DNA of 7,629 nucleotides from Candidatus Hydrogenedentota bacterium (GCA_022706165.1 JAKJDA010000064.1:3151-10779), one strand, 5' to 3'; shown: positions 1 to 6,864, counted from the first letter of the stretch. Made by a program: numbers and translations. Notes: generated by a model not told the origin, from the letters alone.

Positions 1-360
1 TTTTTTGTACCCGCCGTAGTTCTCGACGTTGAGTTGGCGCGCAATGTCGACAAGCTCCGTCATCGACATGCGTTTGAGTTCGTTGATCGACAACTCCGGG
101 CCCGACTTCACGGGCACGTCGCCGTTGCCGTCGCCGTTGCCCTGTGGCGCGGCGCCACCCGGCGCGGCCTGCGCCTCGGCAAGGTCCACATCCACGGACG
201 GATATCCCCCCTGGGGATGGTGATCGGCGGGTCCGCTGCTCCGGCCGTGGCTGCGGCCCGAGGGGCCTTGTCCTCGCGGCGGACCGGACGCATTGCGGCG
301 CGCCGGCCTTCCCTTGGATCGATTCTGCGGTTTGTCGTTGGGTTGGTTCCTGTCGGTCAT
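1..360 (-). CDS. rho: Transcription termination factor Rho, N-terminal part (cut by window edge)
   Basis: Rho is the hexameric RNA-dependent ATPase/helicase that ends transcription of untranslated RNA. Only 120 codons are present; the gene runs off the left edge, so the RNA-binding cold-shock-like fold and the ATPase domain are not visible. Residues 1-90 are low-complexity and hydrophilic, rich in Arg, Gly, Pro, Asn, Gln and Ser, with a GNGDGNGD stretch near residue 75-80. Residues 91-120 match the Rho N-terminal helical domain: INELKRMSMTELVDIARQLN followed by VENYGGYKK. The ATG at 358-360 has Shine-Dalgarno-like GAGAGGA just upstream and a second AAGGAG slightly further. It lies 91 nt downstream of polA on the same strand and may be co-transcribed with it. 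Disordered insertions before the helicase core are known in Rho of several phyla. Another Rho_N/SAP-type protein is possible but less likely, because the motif and its position fit Rho well. Confidence 0.85.
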   Translation of the reverse strand, partial: MTDRNQPNDKPQNRSKGRPARRNASGPPRGQGPSGRSHGRSSGPADHHPQGGYPSVDVDLAEAQAAPGGAAPQGNGDGNGDVPVKSGPELSINELKRMSMTELVDIARQLNVENYGGYKK

Positions 361-439
361 GTGGGATCCTCTCGGTCTCCTTGGCTGATGCAATGGTATG
401 GGTTCGCCTGTTGTTCGGGTCGTTTTTCCGTCCGGCGGC

Positions 440-457
440 CATTGAGATCGCTCAATG
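440..457 (-). other. Short stem-loop over the polA stop codon
   Basis: A 7-bp perfect inverted repeat, CATTGAG / CTCAATG, with a 4-nt loop spans the end of polA and includes its TGA stop. No U-run follows on the minus strand, so it is not a normal intrinsic terminator. It could be an RNA-processing or 3'-end structure between polA and rho, or chance. The rest of the 91-nt polA-rho spacer shows only two purine-rich ribosome-binding-like stretches before rho and no clear promoter. Confidence 0.3.
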
Positions 458-3166
458 AATCTCCGCCCAATTCCTGCCGATGCCTACATCCACCTTGAGC
501 GGGACATCCAATGCCATGGCGTTTTCCATGATTTCCCGCATCGTCGCAGCAACGCGATCGGCCTCGCTCGCGGGCGCTTCCACGAGCAACTCGTCATGCA
601 CTTGGAGGAGCATTCGCGCGGCAGCGTCTCGCAACGCCGCGTCGAGTCGGACCATCGCCGTCTTGATGATGTCCGCCGCCGTGCCCTGTACCGGCATGTT
701 GATCGCCGCCCGTTCGGCGCCGCGCCGGACGTTCATGTCCGACGCCTTCAATTCGGGCATATAGCGCCGACGTCCCAGCAGCGTCGCGACGTATCCGGTT
801 TCCCTCGCCTTTTCGAGCGTGGCGTCGATCCACGTTCGCACCTTCGGATATTGCGCGAAGTACTGGTCGATGAACCGCGCCGCCTCGGCATTGGAGATGC
901 CCAGGTTCCGGGCCAGGCCATACGGGCTGATGCCGTAAATGACGCCGAAATTGACGGCTTTGGCTTGCCGCCGCATTTCGGGCGTCACCTGTTCCGGCGC
1001 CACGCCAAACACGCGCGCCGCAGTGTCGCGATGGATGTCGGCGTCGCGGCGAAACGCCTCTTGAAGATGCGCGTCGCCCGACAAATGCGCCATGACCCGC
1101 AATTCAATTTGTGAGTAGTCGGCGGAAACCAGTCGGCAATCGCCTTTTCCGGCGATGAATCCTTCCCGAATTCTCCGGCCGATGTCCGTCCGTATCGGAA
1201 TGTTCTGCAAATTGGGGTCGCTGCTCGAAAGCCGCCCTGTCGCCGCGACCGCTTGATTGAACGATGTATGAATGCGCCCCGTGTCTGGGTGGATCAACCT
1301 CGGAAGGGCGTCCACATAGGTCCCGCGCAGCTTTTCCAAGGTTCGGTATTCGAGAACCTTTGCCGGCAGCGGATGCTCCTGGGCCAGTTCTTCCAGCACG
1401 TCGACATCGGTCGAGAAACCCGTTTTCGTACGACGCCGCGGCTTGAGGCCTAACCGGCCAAACAAGACCTCCTGAAGTTGCTTTGGCGAATTGACTTGAA
1501 ACGCGCCCCCCGCCGCCGTATGAATCTCTTCCTCAAGGTTCGCCAGACGTTGCTCGATTTCCCGTCGCAGTTCCGTGAAGACCTTAAGGTCTAACGCTAT
1601 GCCTGCCTGTTCTATTCGGGCCAGCACCGCGATCAACGGGCCTTCGATTTCCTCGTAGAGCCGTTCCAGGCCTCTCTCGCGCAGTATCGGACGAAACACG
1701 CCCGCCAACCGCCACGCGATGTCCGCGTCCTCGGCTGCATACGCGCAAGCGCTCGCAAGGGGAACTCGATCAAAGGTTATCGCTTTCGGTCCCTTCCCGA
1801 TCACGTCTTCAATCGGGACCATCCTGCGCTTGAGGTAGTGGAGGCAAACGTCTGATAGATTATGCCTTATCCGGGAGGGGTCTGTCAAATACGATGCAAC
1901 CATCGTATCGAGGGCTATTCCCGCCAAGGGGGCGCCCGCCCGCTCCAGCACAATCATATCATACTTGATGTTATGCCCCACCTTTCCAATCGCGGGATCG
2001 GCGAACAACGGACGCAACCGATCGATCGCGATCTTCTTCGGGATGCAGGTCACGTCGGCCACGGCAAACAACTCGCCGTCCGGAACCGACGAGGTCATTG
2101 CTTCGGGCGCATGGCCCACGGGGATATACCAGGCCACTTCCTCCTGGCAGCTCAACGAAATGCCGACCAGTTCCGCGCGCATGGGATCGACGCTCGTCGT
2201 CTCGGTGTCCACCGCGCACGAGCCCACGCCGCGGATTTTCGCAATGACCGCGTCCAATTCCTCGACCGTGAGCACGAGACGATAATCGGCGGCGTCGACC
2301 TGTTCGGCGGGCGGCAACAACTCTTCCAGCAAGGATTGAAACTCGAGCCTGCCGAAGAGTTCGATGAGTTTGTCGCGATCGAATTCGCGCCGGTCGCAAT
2401 CGCCCGGCGAAATATCGAGCGGCACGTTGGTCTTGATCGTGACCAATTCGCGGCTGAGAAACGCCATGTCCTTGTCGTTTTCAAGACGTTCGCGCGTCTT
2501 GCCCCTGATGGCGTCGATATCGGCGTAGAGTTTTTCCAGCGACAAACGCGATTCGAGCAACGTGCGCGCGGTCTTCTCGCCAATGCCCTTCACGCCCGGC
2601 ACGTTGTCCGCCGTGTCGCCCATGAGCGCCATGACATCGACCACGTGCTCCGGCGGCACGCCGAAGCGTTCCAGCACTTCCGCCGGCCCGTACACGAGGC
2701 CGGTGTTGTTCTTGTAGGGATCGAAGACGCTGACCTTATCCGTCACGAGCTGCAGCGCATCCTTGTCGCCGGTGACCAGCGTGACGTCCATGCCCGCGGC
2801 CTCCGCACGCCGCGCCAACGTGCCGATGACGTCGTCCGCCTCGACGCCGGGCGTGCGCACGACGGGGATGTTCAACGCCTCGACCAACTCGTCAATGAGC
2901 GGCAACTGCGCCACGAGGTCTTCTGGGGTCGGCGGACGTTGCGCCTTGTACGCGGGGTAGAGATCGTCGCGAAACGTCTTGCCCGGCGCATCGAATACGA
3001 CTGCGATATGGCTGGGCGCGTGCTCGCGCAGAATCTTCGTCAGCACCCTTGCAAAGCCGAACACGGCATTCGTCGGCATGCCCTTCGAGTTCGTGAGTCC
3101 GCGTATCGCGAAAAACGAGCGATAGGCAAACGCGGTGCCGTCGATCAGAAAAATGCGTTCCGGCAT
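452..3166 (-). CDS. polA: DNA polymerase I (5' nuclease, 3'-5' exonuclease and polymerase domains)
   Basis: PolA fills gaps, removes RNA primers from Okazaki fragments and works in excision repair. The 904 residues are a usual full length. Residues 1-290 are the 5' nuclease: acidic metal-site residues include D9, D59 (VVFDA), E109/D111/D112 (GVEADDVIG), D134/D136 (TGDKD) and D184/D187 (GDTADN), followed by the helix-hairpin-helix GVKGIGEKTA. Residues about 315-490 are the proofreading exonuclease with all motifs kept: DTE at 320-322, NIKYD at 399-403 and YAAED at 476-480. Residues about 500-904 are the polymerase: motif A DYSQIELR from 683, motif B with R732, K736, F740 and Y744, and motif C HDE at 857-859. 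The start is preceded by AAAAGGA at good spacing. It follows lpxB on the same strand after a 275-nt repeat-filled gap and precedes rho. Phe740 is the form that normally discriminates against dideoxynucleotides. Confidence 0.98.
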   Translation of the reverse strand: MPERIFLIDGTAFAYRSFFAIRGLTNSKGMPTNAVFGFARVLTKILREHAPSHIAVVFDAPGKTFRDDLYPAYKAQRPPTPEDLVAQLPLIDELVEALNIPVVRTPGVEADDVIGTLARRAEAAGMDVTLVTGDKDALQLVTDKVSVFDPYKNNTGLVYGPAEVLERFGVPPEHVVDVMALMGDTADNVPGVKGIGEKTARTLLESRLSLEKLYADIDAIRGKTRERLENDKDMAFLSRELVTIKTNVPLDISPGDCDRREFDRDKLIELFGRLEFQSLLEELLPPAEQVDAADYRLVLTVEELDAVIAKIRGVGSCAVDTETTSVDPMRAELVGISLSCQEEVAWYIPVGHAPEAMTSSVPDGELFAVADVTCIPKKIAIDRLRPLFADPAIGKVGHNIKYDMIVLERAGAPLAGIALDTMVASYLTDPSRIRHNLSDVCLHYLKRRMVPIEDVIGKGPKAITFDRVPLASACAYAAEDADIAWRLAGVFRPILRERGLERLYEEIEGPLIAVLARIEQAGIALDLKVFTELRREIEQRLANLEEEIHTAAGGAFQVNSPKQLQEVLFGRLGLKPRRRTKTGFSTDVDVLEELAQEHPLPAKVLEYRTLEKLRGTYVDALPRLIHPDTGRIHTSFNQAVAATGRLSSSDPNLQNIPIRTDIGRRIREGFIAGKGDCRLVSADYSQIELRVMAHLSGDAHLQEAFRRDADIHRDTAARVFGVAPEQVTPEMRRQAKAVNFGVIYGISPYGLARNLGISNAEAARFIDQYFAQYPKVRTWIDATLEKARETGYVATLLGRRRYMPELKASDMNVRRGAERAAINMPVQGTAADIIKTAMVRLDAALRDAAARMLLQVHDELLVEAPASEADRVAATMREIMENAMALDVPLKVDVGIGRNWAEIH

Positions 3167-3180
3167 TTTGTTGGTCCTTT

Positions 3181-3443
3181 TTACGATTCACCACAAAGGC
3201 ACAGAGGACACAGAGAAACACAAAGGAAGAATTCCAGCGCAGAGGTGCGGAGAACGCTGAGGTCGCAGACCCCACTTCCTCCCCCGAATGTTGTGTCTTT
3301 TCGTGCCCGTGATTCCTTTCGAAATTTCCACCGCCACGACCGCCTCAAGACACAACGCAAAACGCCGCGAAGGCTTTTCGTAGCGCCCAATCTCTGTGCC
3401 GGGCGGTTCTCTCTCTTCTTCGCGTTCTCTGCGCCTCTGCGTT
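3181..3443. repeat. Repeat-rich intergenic element with nested inverted repeats
   Basis: The lpxB-polA spacer is made of degenerate purine-rich units of the CACAGAGGACACAGAGAAACA and CGCAGAGGNGCNGAGAACGC kinds. Direct reading shows nested inverted pairs. The unit at 3237-3261 matches the reverse complement of 3418-3442 at 20 of 25 positions. GGCACAGAG at 3198-3206 matches CTCTGTGCC at 3392-3400 perfectly. GTTGTGTCTT at 3290-3299 matches AAGACACAAC at 3347-3356 perfectly. Translations give low-complexity peptides such as HRGHRETQRKN and LCVSLCPLCLCGES; I recall similar products being over-annotated as proteins in Planctomycetes and related genomes, so I treat this as a non-coding dispersed repeat. 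I see no transposase. Except for the polA ribosome-binding site (3171-3177) I see no promoter motif. Its function is unknown. Confidence 0.7.
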
Positions 3444-4560
3444 AAATCTCTTTCCCTCTTCGCGCGACGGCCAATACCTGTTCCGCTGCGCGCTGCGATG
3501 CGCCGGGGCCGCCAAGGAGACGGCGCACCGCCGCGAGGCCGTCGAGCATCGTTGCGCGCGTCGGCGTATCGGCGATGAGATCGAGCGCTACGGGGAGTAT
3601 CTTTTCCGTTGTCGCGTCGTGTTGGATGAATTCCGGAACGACCCTGCGCTTGGCCAATATATTCACGAGCGCGATGTGCTCGATCTTCACCAATCGGCGC
3701 GCCAACCAATAACTCATCGGCGCGATGCGATACATCACGGCCATCGGCGCGCCAAACAACGCCGCCTCAAGCGTAGCCGTCCCCGACGCCACCAAACAAA
3801 ACCGCGCCGCCGCGAGCAGCTCGTAATTCTTGCCGACGACCGTCTCCAATGGAAACCCATTCGCCAACGCACGCACTTGCGTCTCGCGCTCGGCATTGAC
3901 GCAGGGCGTGATGAAGCGCGCGTTCGGGTAACGTTCGCGAATGCCTTTCGCTACATCCAGCATCGGCGCGAGCAGACGCGCAATCTCCTGCTCGCGACTG
4001 CCCGGCATGATGCCGATCACAATGTCGCCGCGGAAAATGCCTTCAATATGCGTCGCGGCGATCTGATCGAGCAGCGGATGGCCGACGTACGTGCAGTCGA
4101 CGCCAATATCGCGATACAGCGCCTCTTCGAACGGCAAGATGACCAGCATCTTGTCGGCCAGCCGCGCAAGCGTGTGGATGCGCCGCTTTTTCCAAGCCCA
4201 AACTTGAGGGCTTATGTAATACACTATCGGAATGCCGAGCGCGTGCGCTCTCTTCGCGAGTTCGACGTTGAAACCCGGATAATCGATCAGCACGAGGCAG
4301 TCCGGTCGATTACGTTCGATCCGCGCGACGGTTTCGTGAAACAGCCTGCGAATGAAACGCAACGATCGCACAACCTCGACAAAGCCCATGATCGCGCGCC
4401 CGGCAAGGTCGTAGCGCAACGCCATGCCCGCCGCCGCCATGCGCTCGCCTCCCAGACCCTCGCATGCCACGTCCGGCGCAAGCGCCCGCAACGCACGAAC
4501 CAGGTTCGCGCCATGCATGTCGCCCGACGATTCGCCGGCTGAAAAAAAGATGCGTGTCAC
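3442..4560 (-). CDS. lpxB: Lipid-A-disaccharide synthase
   Basis: LpxB is a peripheral inner-membrane GT-B glycosyltransferase (family GT19). It joins UDP-2,3-diacylglucosamine and lipid X to give the lipid A disaccharide. The 372 residues are close to the usual ~380. Motifs, numbered from the GTG, are AGESSGD at 8-14, MGFVEV at 58-63, DYPGFN at 93-98, YYISPQVWAW at 114-123, VGHP at 159-162, MPGSREQE at 185-192 with the conserved Arg, and SGTATLEAAL at 259-268. I chose GTG at 4558-4560 because family members begin only a few residues before the AGExSGD loop, and it lies 4 nt after the hepT stop. An in-frame ATG at 4615-4617 would add 19 residues inside hepT. The Shine-Dalgarno sequence is weak (CCGGAA, overlapping the hepT end), suggesting translational coupling. 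The TAA stop lies in the edge of the intergenic repeat. None of the usual lpx/fab partners is adjacent. Confidence 0.95.
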   Translation of the reverse strand: MTRIFFSAGESSGDMHGANLVRALRALAPDVACEGLGGERMAAAGMALRYDLAGRAIMGFVEVVRSLRFIRRLFHETVARIERNRPDCLVLIDYPGFNVELAKRAHALGIPIVYYISPQVWAWKKRRIHTLARLADKMLVILPFEEALYRDIGVDCTYVGHPLLDQIAATHIEGIFRGDIVIGIMPGSREQEIARLLAPMLDVAKGIRERYPNARFITPCVNAERETQVRALANGFPLETVVGKNYELLAAARFCLVASGTATLEAALFGAPMAVMYRIAPMSYWLARRLVKIEHIALVNILAKRRVVPEFIQHDATTEKILPVALDLIADTPTRATMLDGLAAVRRLLGGPGASQRAAEQVLAVARRGKEI

Positions 4561-4564
4561 GTTG

Positions 4565-4936
4565 TTATTCCGGGCTAGCTGTCGTGTCCTGGGGCGGCTC
4601 AATGTCCATTTGCTCAAGAACCCGAATCAGGTCGAGAAGATCGGATCGGCAGACCGCCCAAACTCGTTCATGCCGAATGTCCCCGTAGTCATGGGCCAAC
4701 ACATTCCGTTGAGCAACGATAGAGCGCCATGGAATTTCGGGGTGGGTCTCGCGAAAGCCGGCACTCAAACAACGCGCCGCTTCGCCCACAACTTCGAGGT
4801 TCCGTTCGACTGCGTTGCGAAACATCCGGTCTGCTATGTAGTCGTTATAGCATCGTCCATGCGCGAAAGCCGCAATCGCTCGCGCGGCATCCAGCATATC
4901 CCACAATCGCGCCTTGTCCCGCGGATCAGGCTGCAT
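4565..4936 (-). CDS. hepT: HepT-like HEPN ribonuclease toxin (DUF86)
   Basis: This 123-residue, largely helical protein carries the HepT signature R-x4-H-x-Y as RNVLAHDY at residues 77-84, preceded by IPWRSIVAQ, as in DUF86 proteins. The earlier FRNAVERNLEVVGEA (about 39-53) is also typical of the family. HepT toxins are dimeric HEPN RNases. The Arg and His form the active site, and the Tyr is the residue modified with AMP by the partner MntA to silence the toxin. The ATG overlaps the end of mntA by 11 nt and has GAGGTGG just upstream, so translation is probably coupled. All active-site residues are present, so the toxin looks functional. Downstream, lpxB begins 4 nt after its TAA. Other HEPN roles such as host defence are possible; the pairing with a GS-x10-DxD nucleotidyltransferase favours the type VII toxin-antitoxin interpretation. 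Confidence 0.9.
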   Translation of the reverse strand: MQPDPRDKARLWDMLDAARAIAAFAHGRCYNDYIADRMFRNAVERNLEVVGEAARCLSAGFRETHPEIPWRSIVAQRNVLAHDYGDIRHERVWAVCRSDLLDLIRVLEQMDIEPPQDTTASPE

Positions 4937-5228
4937 ACACCACCTCGTGGGTGTTCAGGATTTCCTGCCGCCGCCACGGATTGCGCAACGCCTCACGTTC
5001 GACGATATCCACCGATCGCCCAAACAAGGCCTCCATTTCGGCCTTCATGTCCATAAGCTCCCACAGATTCCACGGTGCGCTAGGTTCGAAACTCACCATG
5101 ACGTCCACATCGCTCGATGGCGAGAAATCATCGCGGAGTACGGAACCAAACAAAGAAAGCTCGCGCACACGCCACTTTGCGCACAGTGATTTCAGTTGGT
5201 CCATGTCAATCGGGATTCGGCTTGGCAT
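4926..5228 (-). CDS. mntA: MntA-like minimal nucleotidyltransferase antitoxin
   Basis: A 100-residue minimal nucleotidyltransferase. The catalytic GS-x10-D-x-D motif is complete: G28-S29, then D40 and D42 in the strand VDVMVSF. A third candidate metal-binding Asp is D74 (SVDIVE). In studied MntA/HepT pairs this enzyme transfers AMP from ATP to the Tyr of the HEPN partner and neutralises it without a stable protein clamp. Here the complete active site and the overlap with hepT point to the same job. The start ATG has a strong AAGGAG seven bases upstream, the best ribosome-binding site in the window, which supports residue 1 over the in-frame Met at residue 9. The gene is first in the mntA-hepT-lpxB string; upstream is a 199-nt spacer with stem-loops and no clear promoter. 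Confidence 0.9.
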   Translation of the reverse strand: MPSRIPIDMDQLKSLCAKWRVRELSLFGSVLRDDFSPSSDVDVMVSFEPSAPWNLWELMDMKAEMEALFGRSVDIVEREALRNPWRRQEILNTHEVVYAA

Positions 5229-5263
5229 TGATGGACTCCTTGCGATTCAAAGGAAAGTCAACC

Positions 5264-5312
5264 GGGGAAACCCCTCTTGGGAAGAAGGGTTTCCCTGGAT
5301 CCCTTCCCAAGA
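5264..5312. other. Two interleaved, mutually exclusive stems in the mntA leader
   Basis: GGGAAACCC at 5265-5273 pairs perfectly with GGGTTTCCC at 5287-5295. TCTTGGGAAG at 5275-5284 pairs perfectly with CTTCCCAAGA at 5303-5312. The arms interleave, so they form either a pseudoknot or two alternative hairpins. On the minus strand this would be leader RNA ending about 36 nt before the mntA start. Plus-strand reading gives the 10-bp stem followed by ACTTTTGTT, which resembles a weak terminator, but no plus-strand gene precedes it. Confidence 0.5.
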
Positions 5313-5361
5313 ACTTTTGTTGGCTTCGCTGATCGTCAACGACTAGCGGAGTCATCAAACG

Positions 5362-5416
5362 TTTCTGGAAGGGGGCCTGGGGGGAATCTCTTTCCCAAAG
5401 AGGTCCCCCCCAGAAA
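5362..5416. terminator. Strong G/C-block stem-loop after rpoN, possible terminator
   Basis: CTGGGGGG at 5377-5384 pairs with CCCCCCAG at 5406-5413, and the inner CTCTTT (5388-5393) pairs with AAAGAG (5397-5402) around a CCC loop. Together they form a stem of about 16 pairs with one mismatch. An outer alternative pairs TTTCTGG (5362-5368) with CCAGAAA (5410-5416). It begins about 12 nt after the rpoN stop on the minus strand, where a terminator is expected, but no U-run follows in that direction. It may act as a 3'-end stabilising or pausing structure instead. Confidence 0.45.
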
Positions 5417-5427
5417 ATCCCACCCTC

Positions 5428-6864
5428 TTACTGATACACCTTCCGCAACGAGGTGGGCAGTATGCTGAGGGCTTCGCGGTATTTGGTCACGGTGCGGCGC
5501 GCGATGTTGATGCCCTGCGTTTTCAGCATATCGGCGATCTTCTGATCGCTCAAGGGGCGCGCCTTGTCTTCGTCCTCGATCATCTTCTTGATGAGGCTCT
5601 GCACGCTCTTCGACGACTGCGACTCGCCGCTGTCCTTGCGCAGGCCCGGCGAGAAAAAGTACTTCATCTCGAACAGCCCCTGGGGCGTTTGCATGTATTT
5701 GCCGCGCGTCGTGCGGCTGACGGTCGCCTCGTGCACGCCGACCACGTCGGCGATTTCCTGGAGCGTGAGCGGCTTGATGCACTCGACGCCCTTGTCGAGG
5801 AACTCGCGTTGGACATCGACGATCGCGCGGGCGATGCGCAGGATGGTGTTTTGCCGCTGTTCGATGTTGCGGATGAGCCACTTCGCGCTCTCGACCTTGT
5901 CGCGGACGTACTGTTTCTCCTCGCGCGTCATGTTGCCCGTGCGCAGCATCTGGCGGTAGTGGCCGTTGATGCGCAGTTCCGGCAACGACGTGTCCGCGAG
6001 ATACACCAGAAACTCATCCTCGTCTTTCTCGACAATCACGTCCGGCGTCACGTACTGCGTCGGTTCATAGGAATATTCATGTCCCGGCCACGGATTCAGG
6101 GTGGCCAGCAAGGTCTTGAGCTGCTCGACGCGTTCCGGCGCGACGCCCATGTCCTTGGCGATTTTGGGAATCTGCCGGTGTTCGAGCGCCTCGAGATGTT
6201 CCGCCACCAGCGTGCGCAACTCCGGCTCGTCCGGGTACTCGACGTCGATTTGGAGCAGCAAGCACTCGACCACGTCCCGTGCGCCGACGCCCGTCGGCTC
6301 AAAGCGCTGGACCAATTGCAGGACTTTCTCGACCTCCTCGACGGACGCCCCGGACTCCTGGGCGATCTGCTCGATACTGCCCATGAAATACCCGCGCCCG
6401 TCGATTTCGCCGACAATCTGCTCGCCGATGGCATAGGTCCGGTCGTCCGAAGCGGTGAAACGGAGCTGCGTCAGCAACCGCGACGTGAAGGATTCTTCCT
6501 TCGTGATCGAGTTTTCGTAGAACTCCCGGCGACCGTCGGCCTCGGGATTCCGGCTCAAGTCGCGGCCCATCGAGTGCGGTTCTATCAACGAATGCGCATA
6601 CGAGTCCAAATCAAAAGGGCCGTCATCCAACATCTCCGACCCATCCGACGTGGTCGTGGCGTTCTGGTCGCGCGGCGGTTCGGGCGCCGGTTCCTGAAGC
6701 TTCGGGGCAATATCGAGGACAGGGTTCGTTTCGAGCTCCTGCTGGATGTATTGCTCGAGTTCCAACCCCGACAACTGCAAAATCTGAATGGCCTGCTGCA
6801 TCTTCTGCGTCAGCATCAGACGCTGGGTCTGCGTCTGGGCCAATCGGTGTTCCATATGCATCAT
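5428..6864 (-). CDS. rpoN: RNA polymerase sigma-54 factor
   Basis: Sigma-54 directs RNA polymerase to -24/-12 promoters and needs AAA+ activators to open DNA. From the ATG at 6862-6864 the protein has 478 residues, close to the E. coli length. In that numbering, the Gln/Leu-rich region I is at about 5-50 (RLAQTQTQRLMLTQKMQQAI then LQLSGLELEQYIQQELETNP). An acidic linker follows at 60-90 and the core-binding region at about 120-290. The helix-turn-helix area has ATVSRTTRGKY then QTPQGLFEMKYFFS at 380-405. The RpoN box ARRTVTKYRE is at 455-464, with Thr where Ala is most common. An in-frame ATG at 6984 would add 40 residues, but it lies inside the promoter; ATG 6894 is possible. AGGGAG lies about 12 nt before 6864, a rather long spacing. 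The gene diverges from the hydrolase gene, and mntA lies 199 nt downstream on the same strand. Confidence 0.95.
   Translation of the reverse strand: MMHMEHRLAQTQTQRLMLTQKMQQAIQILQLSGLELEQYIQQELETNPVLDIAPKLQEPAPEPPRDQNATTTSDGSEMLDDGPFDLDSYAHSLIEPHSMGRDLSRNPEADGRREFYENSITKEESFTSRLLTQLRFTASDDRTYAIGEQIVGEIDGRGYFMGSIEQIAQESGASVEEVEKVLQLVQRFEPTGVGARDVVECLLLQIDVEYPDEPELRTLVAEHLEALEHRQIPKIAKDMGVAPERVEQLKTLLATLNPWPGHEYSYEPTQYVTPDVIVEKDEDEFLVYLADTSLPELRINGHYRQMLRTGNMTREEKQYVRDKVESAKWLIRNIEQRQNTILRIARAIVDVQREFLDKGVECIKPLTLQEIADVVGVHEATVSRTTRGKYMQTPQGLFEMKYFFSPGLRKDSGESQSSKSVQSLIKKMIEDEDKARPLSDQKIADMLKTQGINIARRTVTKYREALSILPTSLRKVYQ

Noticed and set aside
34..498. Plus-strand frame of 154 codons at the left edge
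   Set aside because: It is antisense to the start of rho and the end of polA, has no domain, and reflects the Gly/Arg-rich coding of rho read backwards.
1862..3445. Long plus-strand open frame of 527 codons
   Set aside because: It lies antisense to polA and the repeat spacer. Its translation is Arg/His-rich with no domain I recognise, and polA on the other strand has every family motif.
3188..3709. Minus-strand frames reading through the repeat spacer, giving Arg/Glu-rich and LCVSLCPLCLCGES-type peptides
   Set aside because: These are translations of the purine-rich repeat units, a known source of false protein annotations, and they overlap lpxB in a wrong frame.
3619..4542. Plus-strand open frame of 307 codons
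   Set aside because: It is antisense to lpxB, whose motifs are clear, and has no recognisable domain and no plausible ribosome-binding site.
5275..5318. Plus-strand intrinsic terminator (10-bp stem followed by ACTTTTGTT)
   Set aside because: No plus-strand gene lies upstream and the T-run is short. The arms are better described as part of the interleaved leader structure.
5320..5345. TTGACG on the minus strand as a -35 box for mntA
   Set aside because: No acceptable -10 box lies 16-18 bp downstream; the sequence there is AAAGTTCT-like, so I do not call a promoter.
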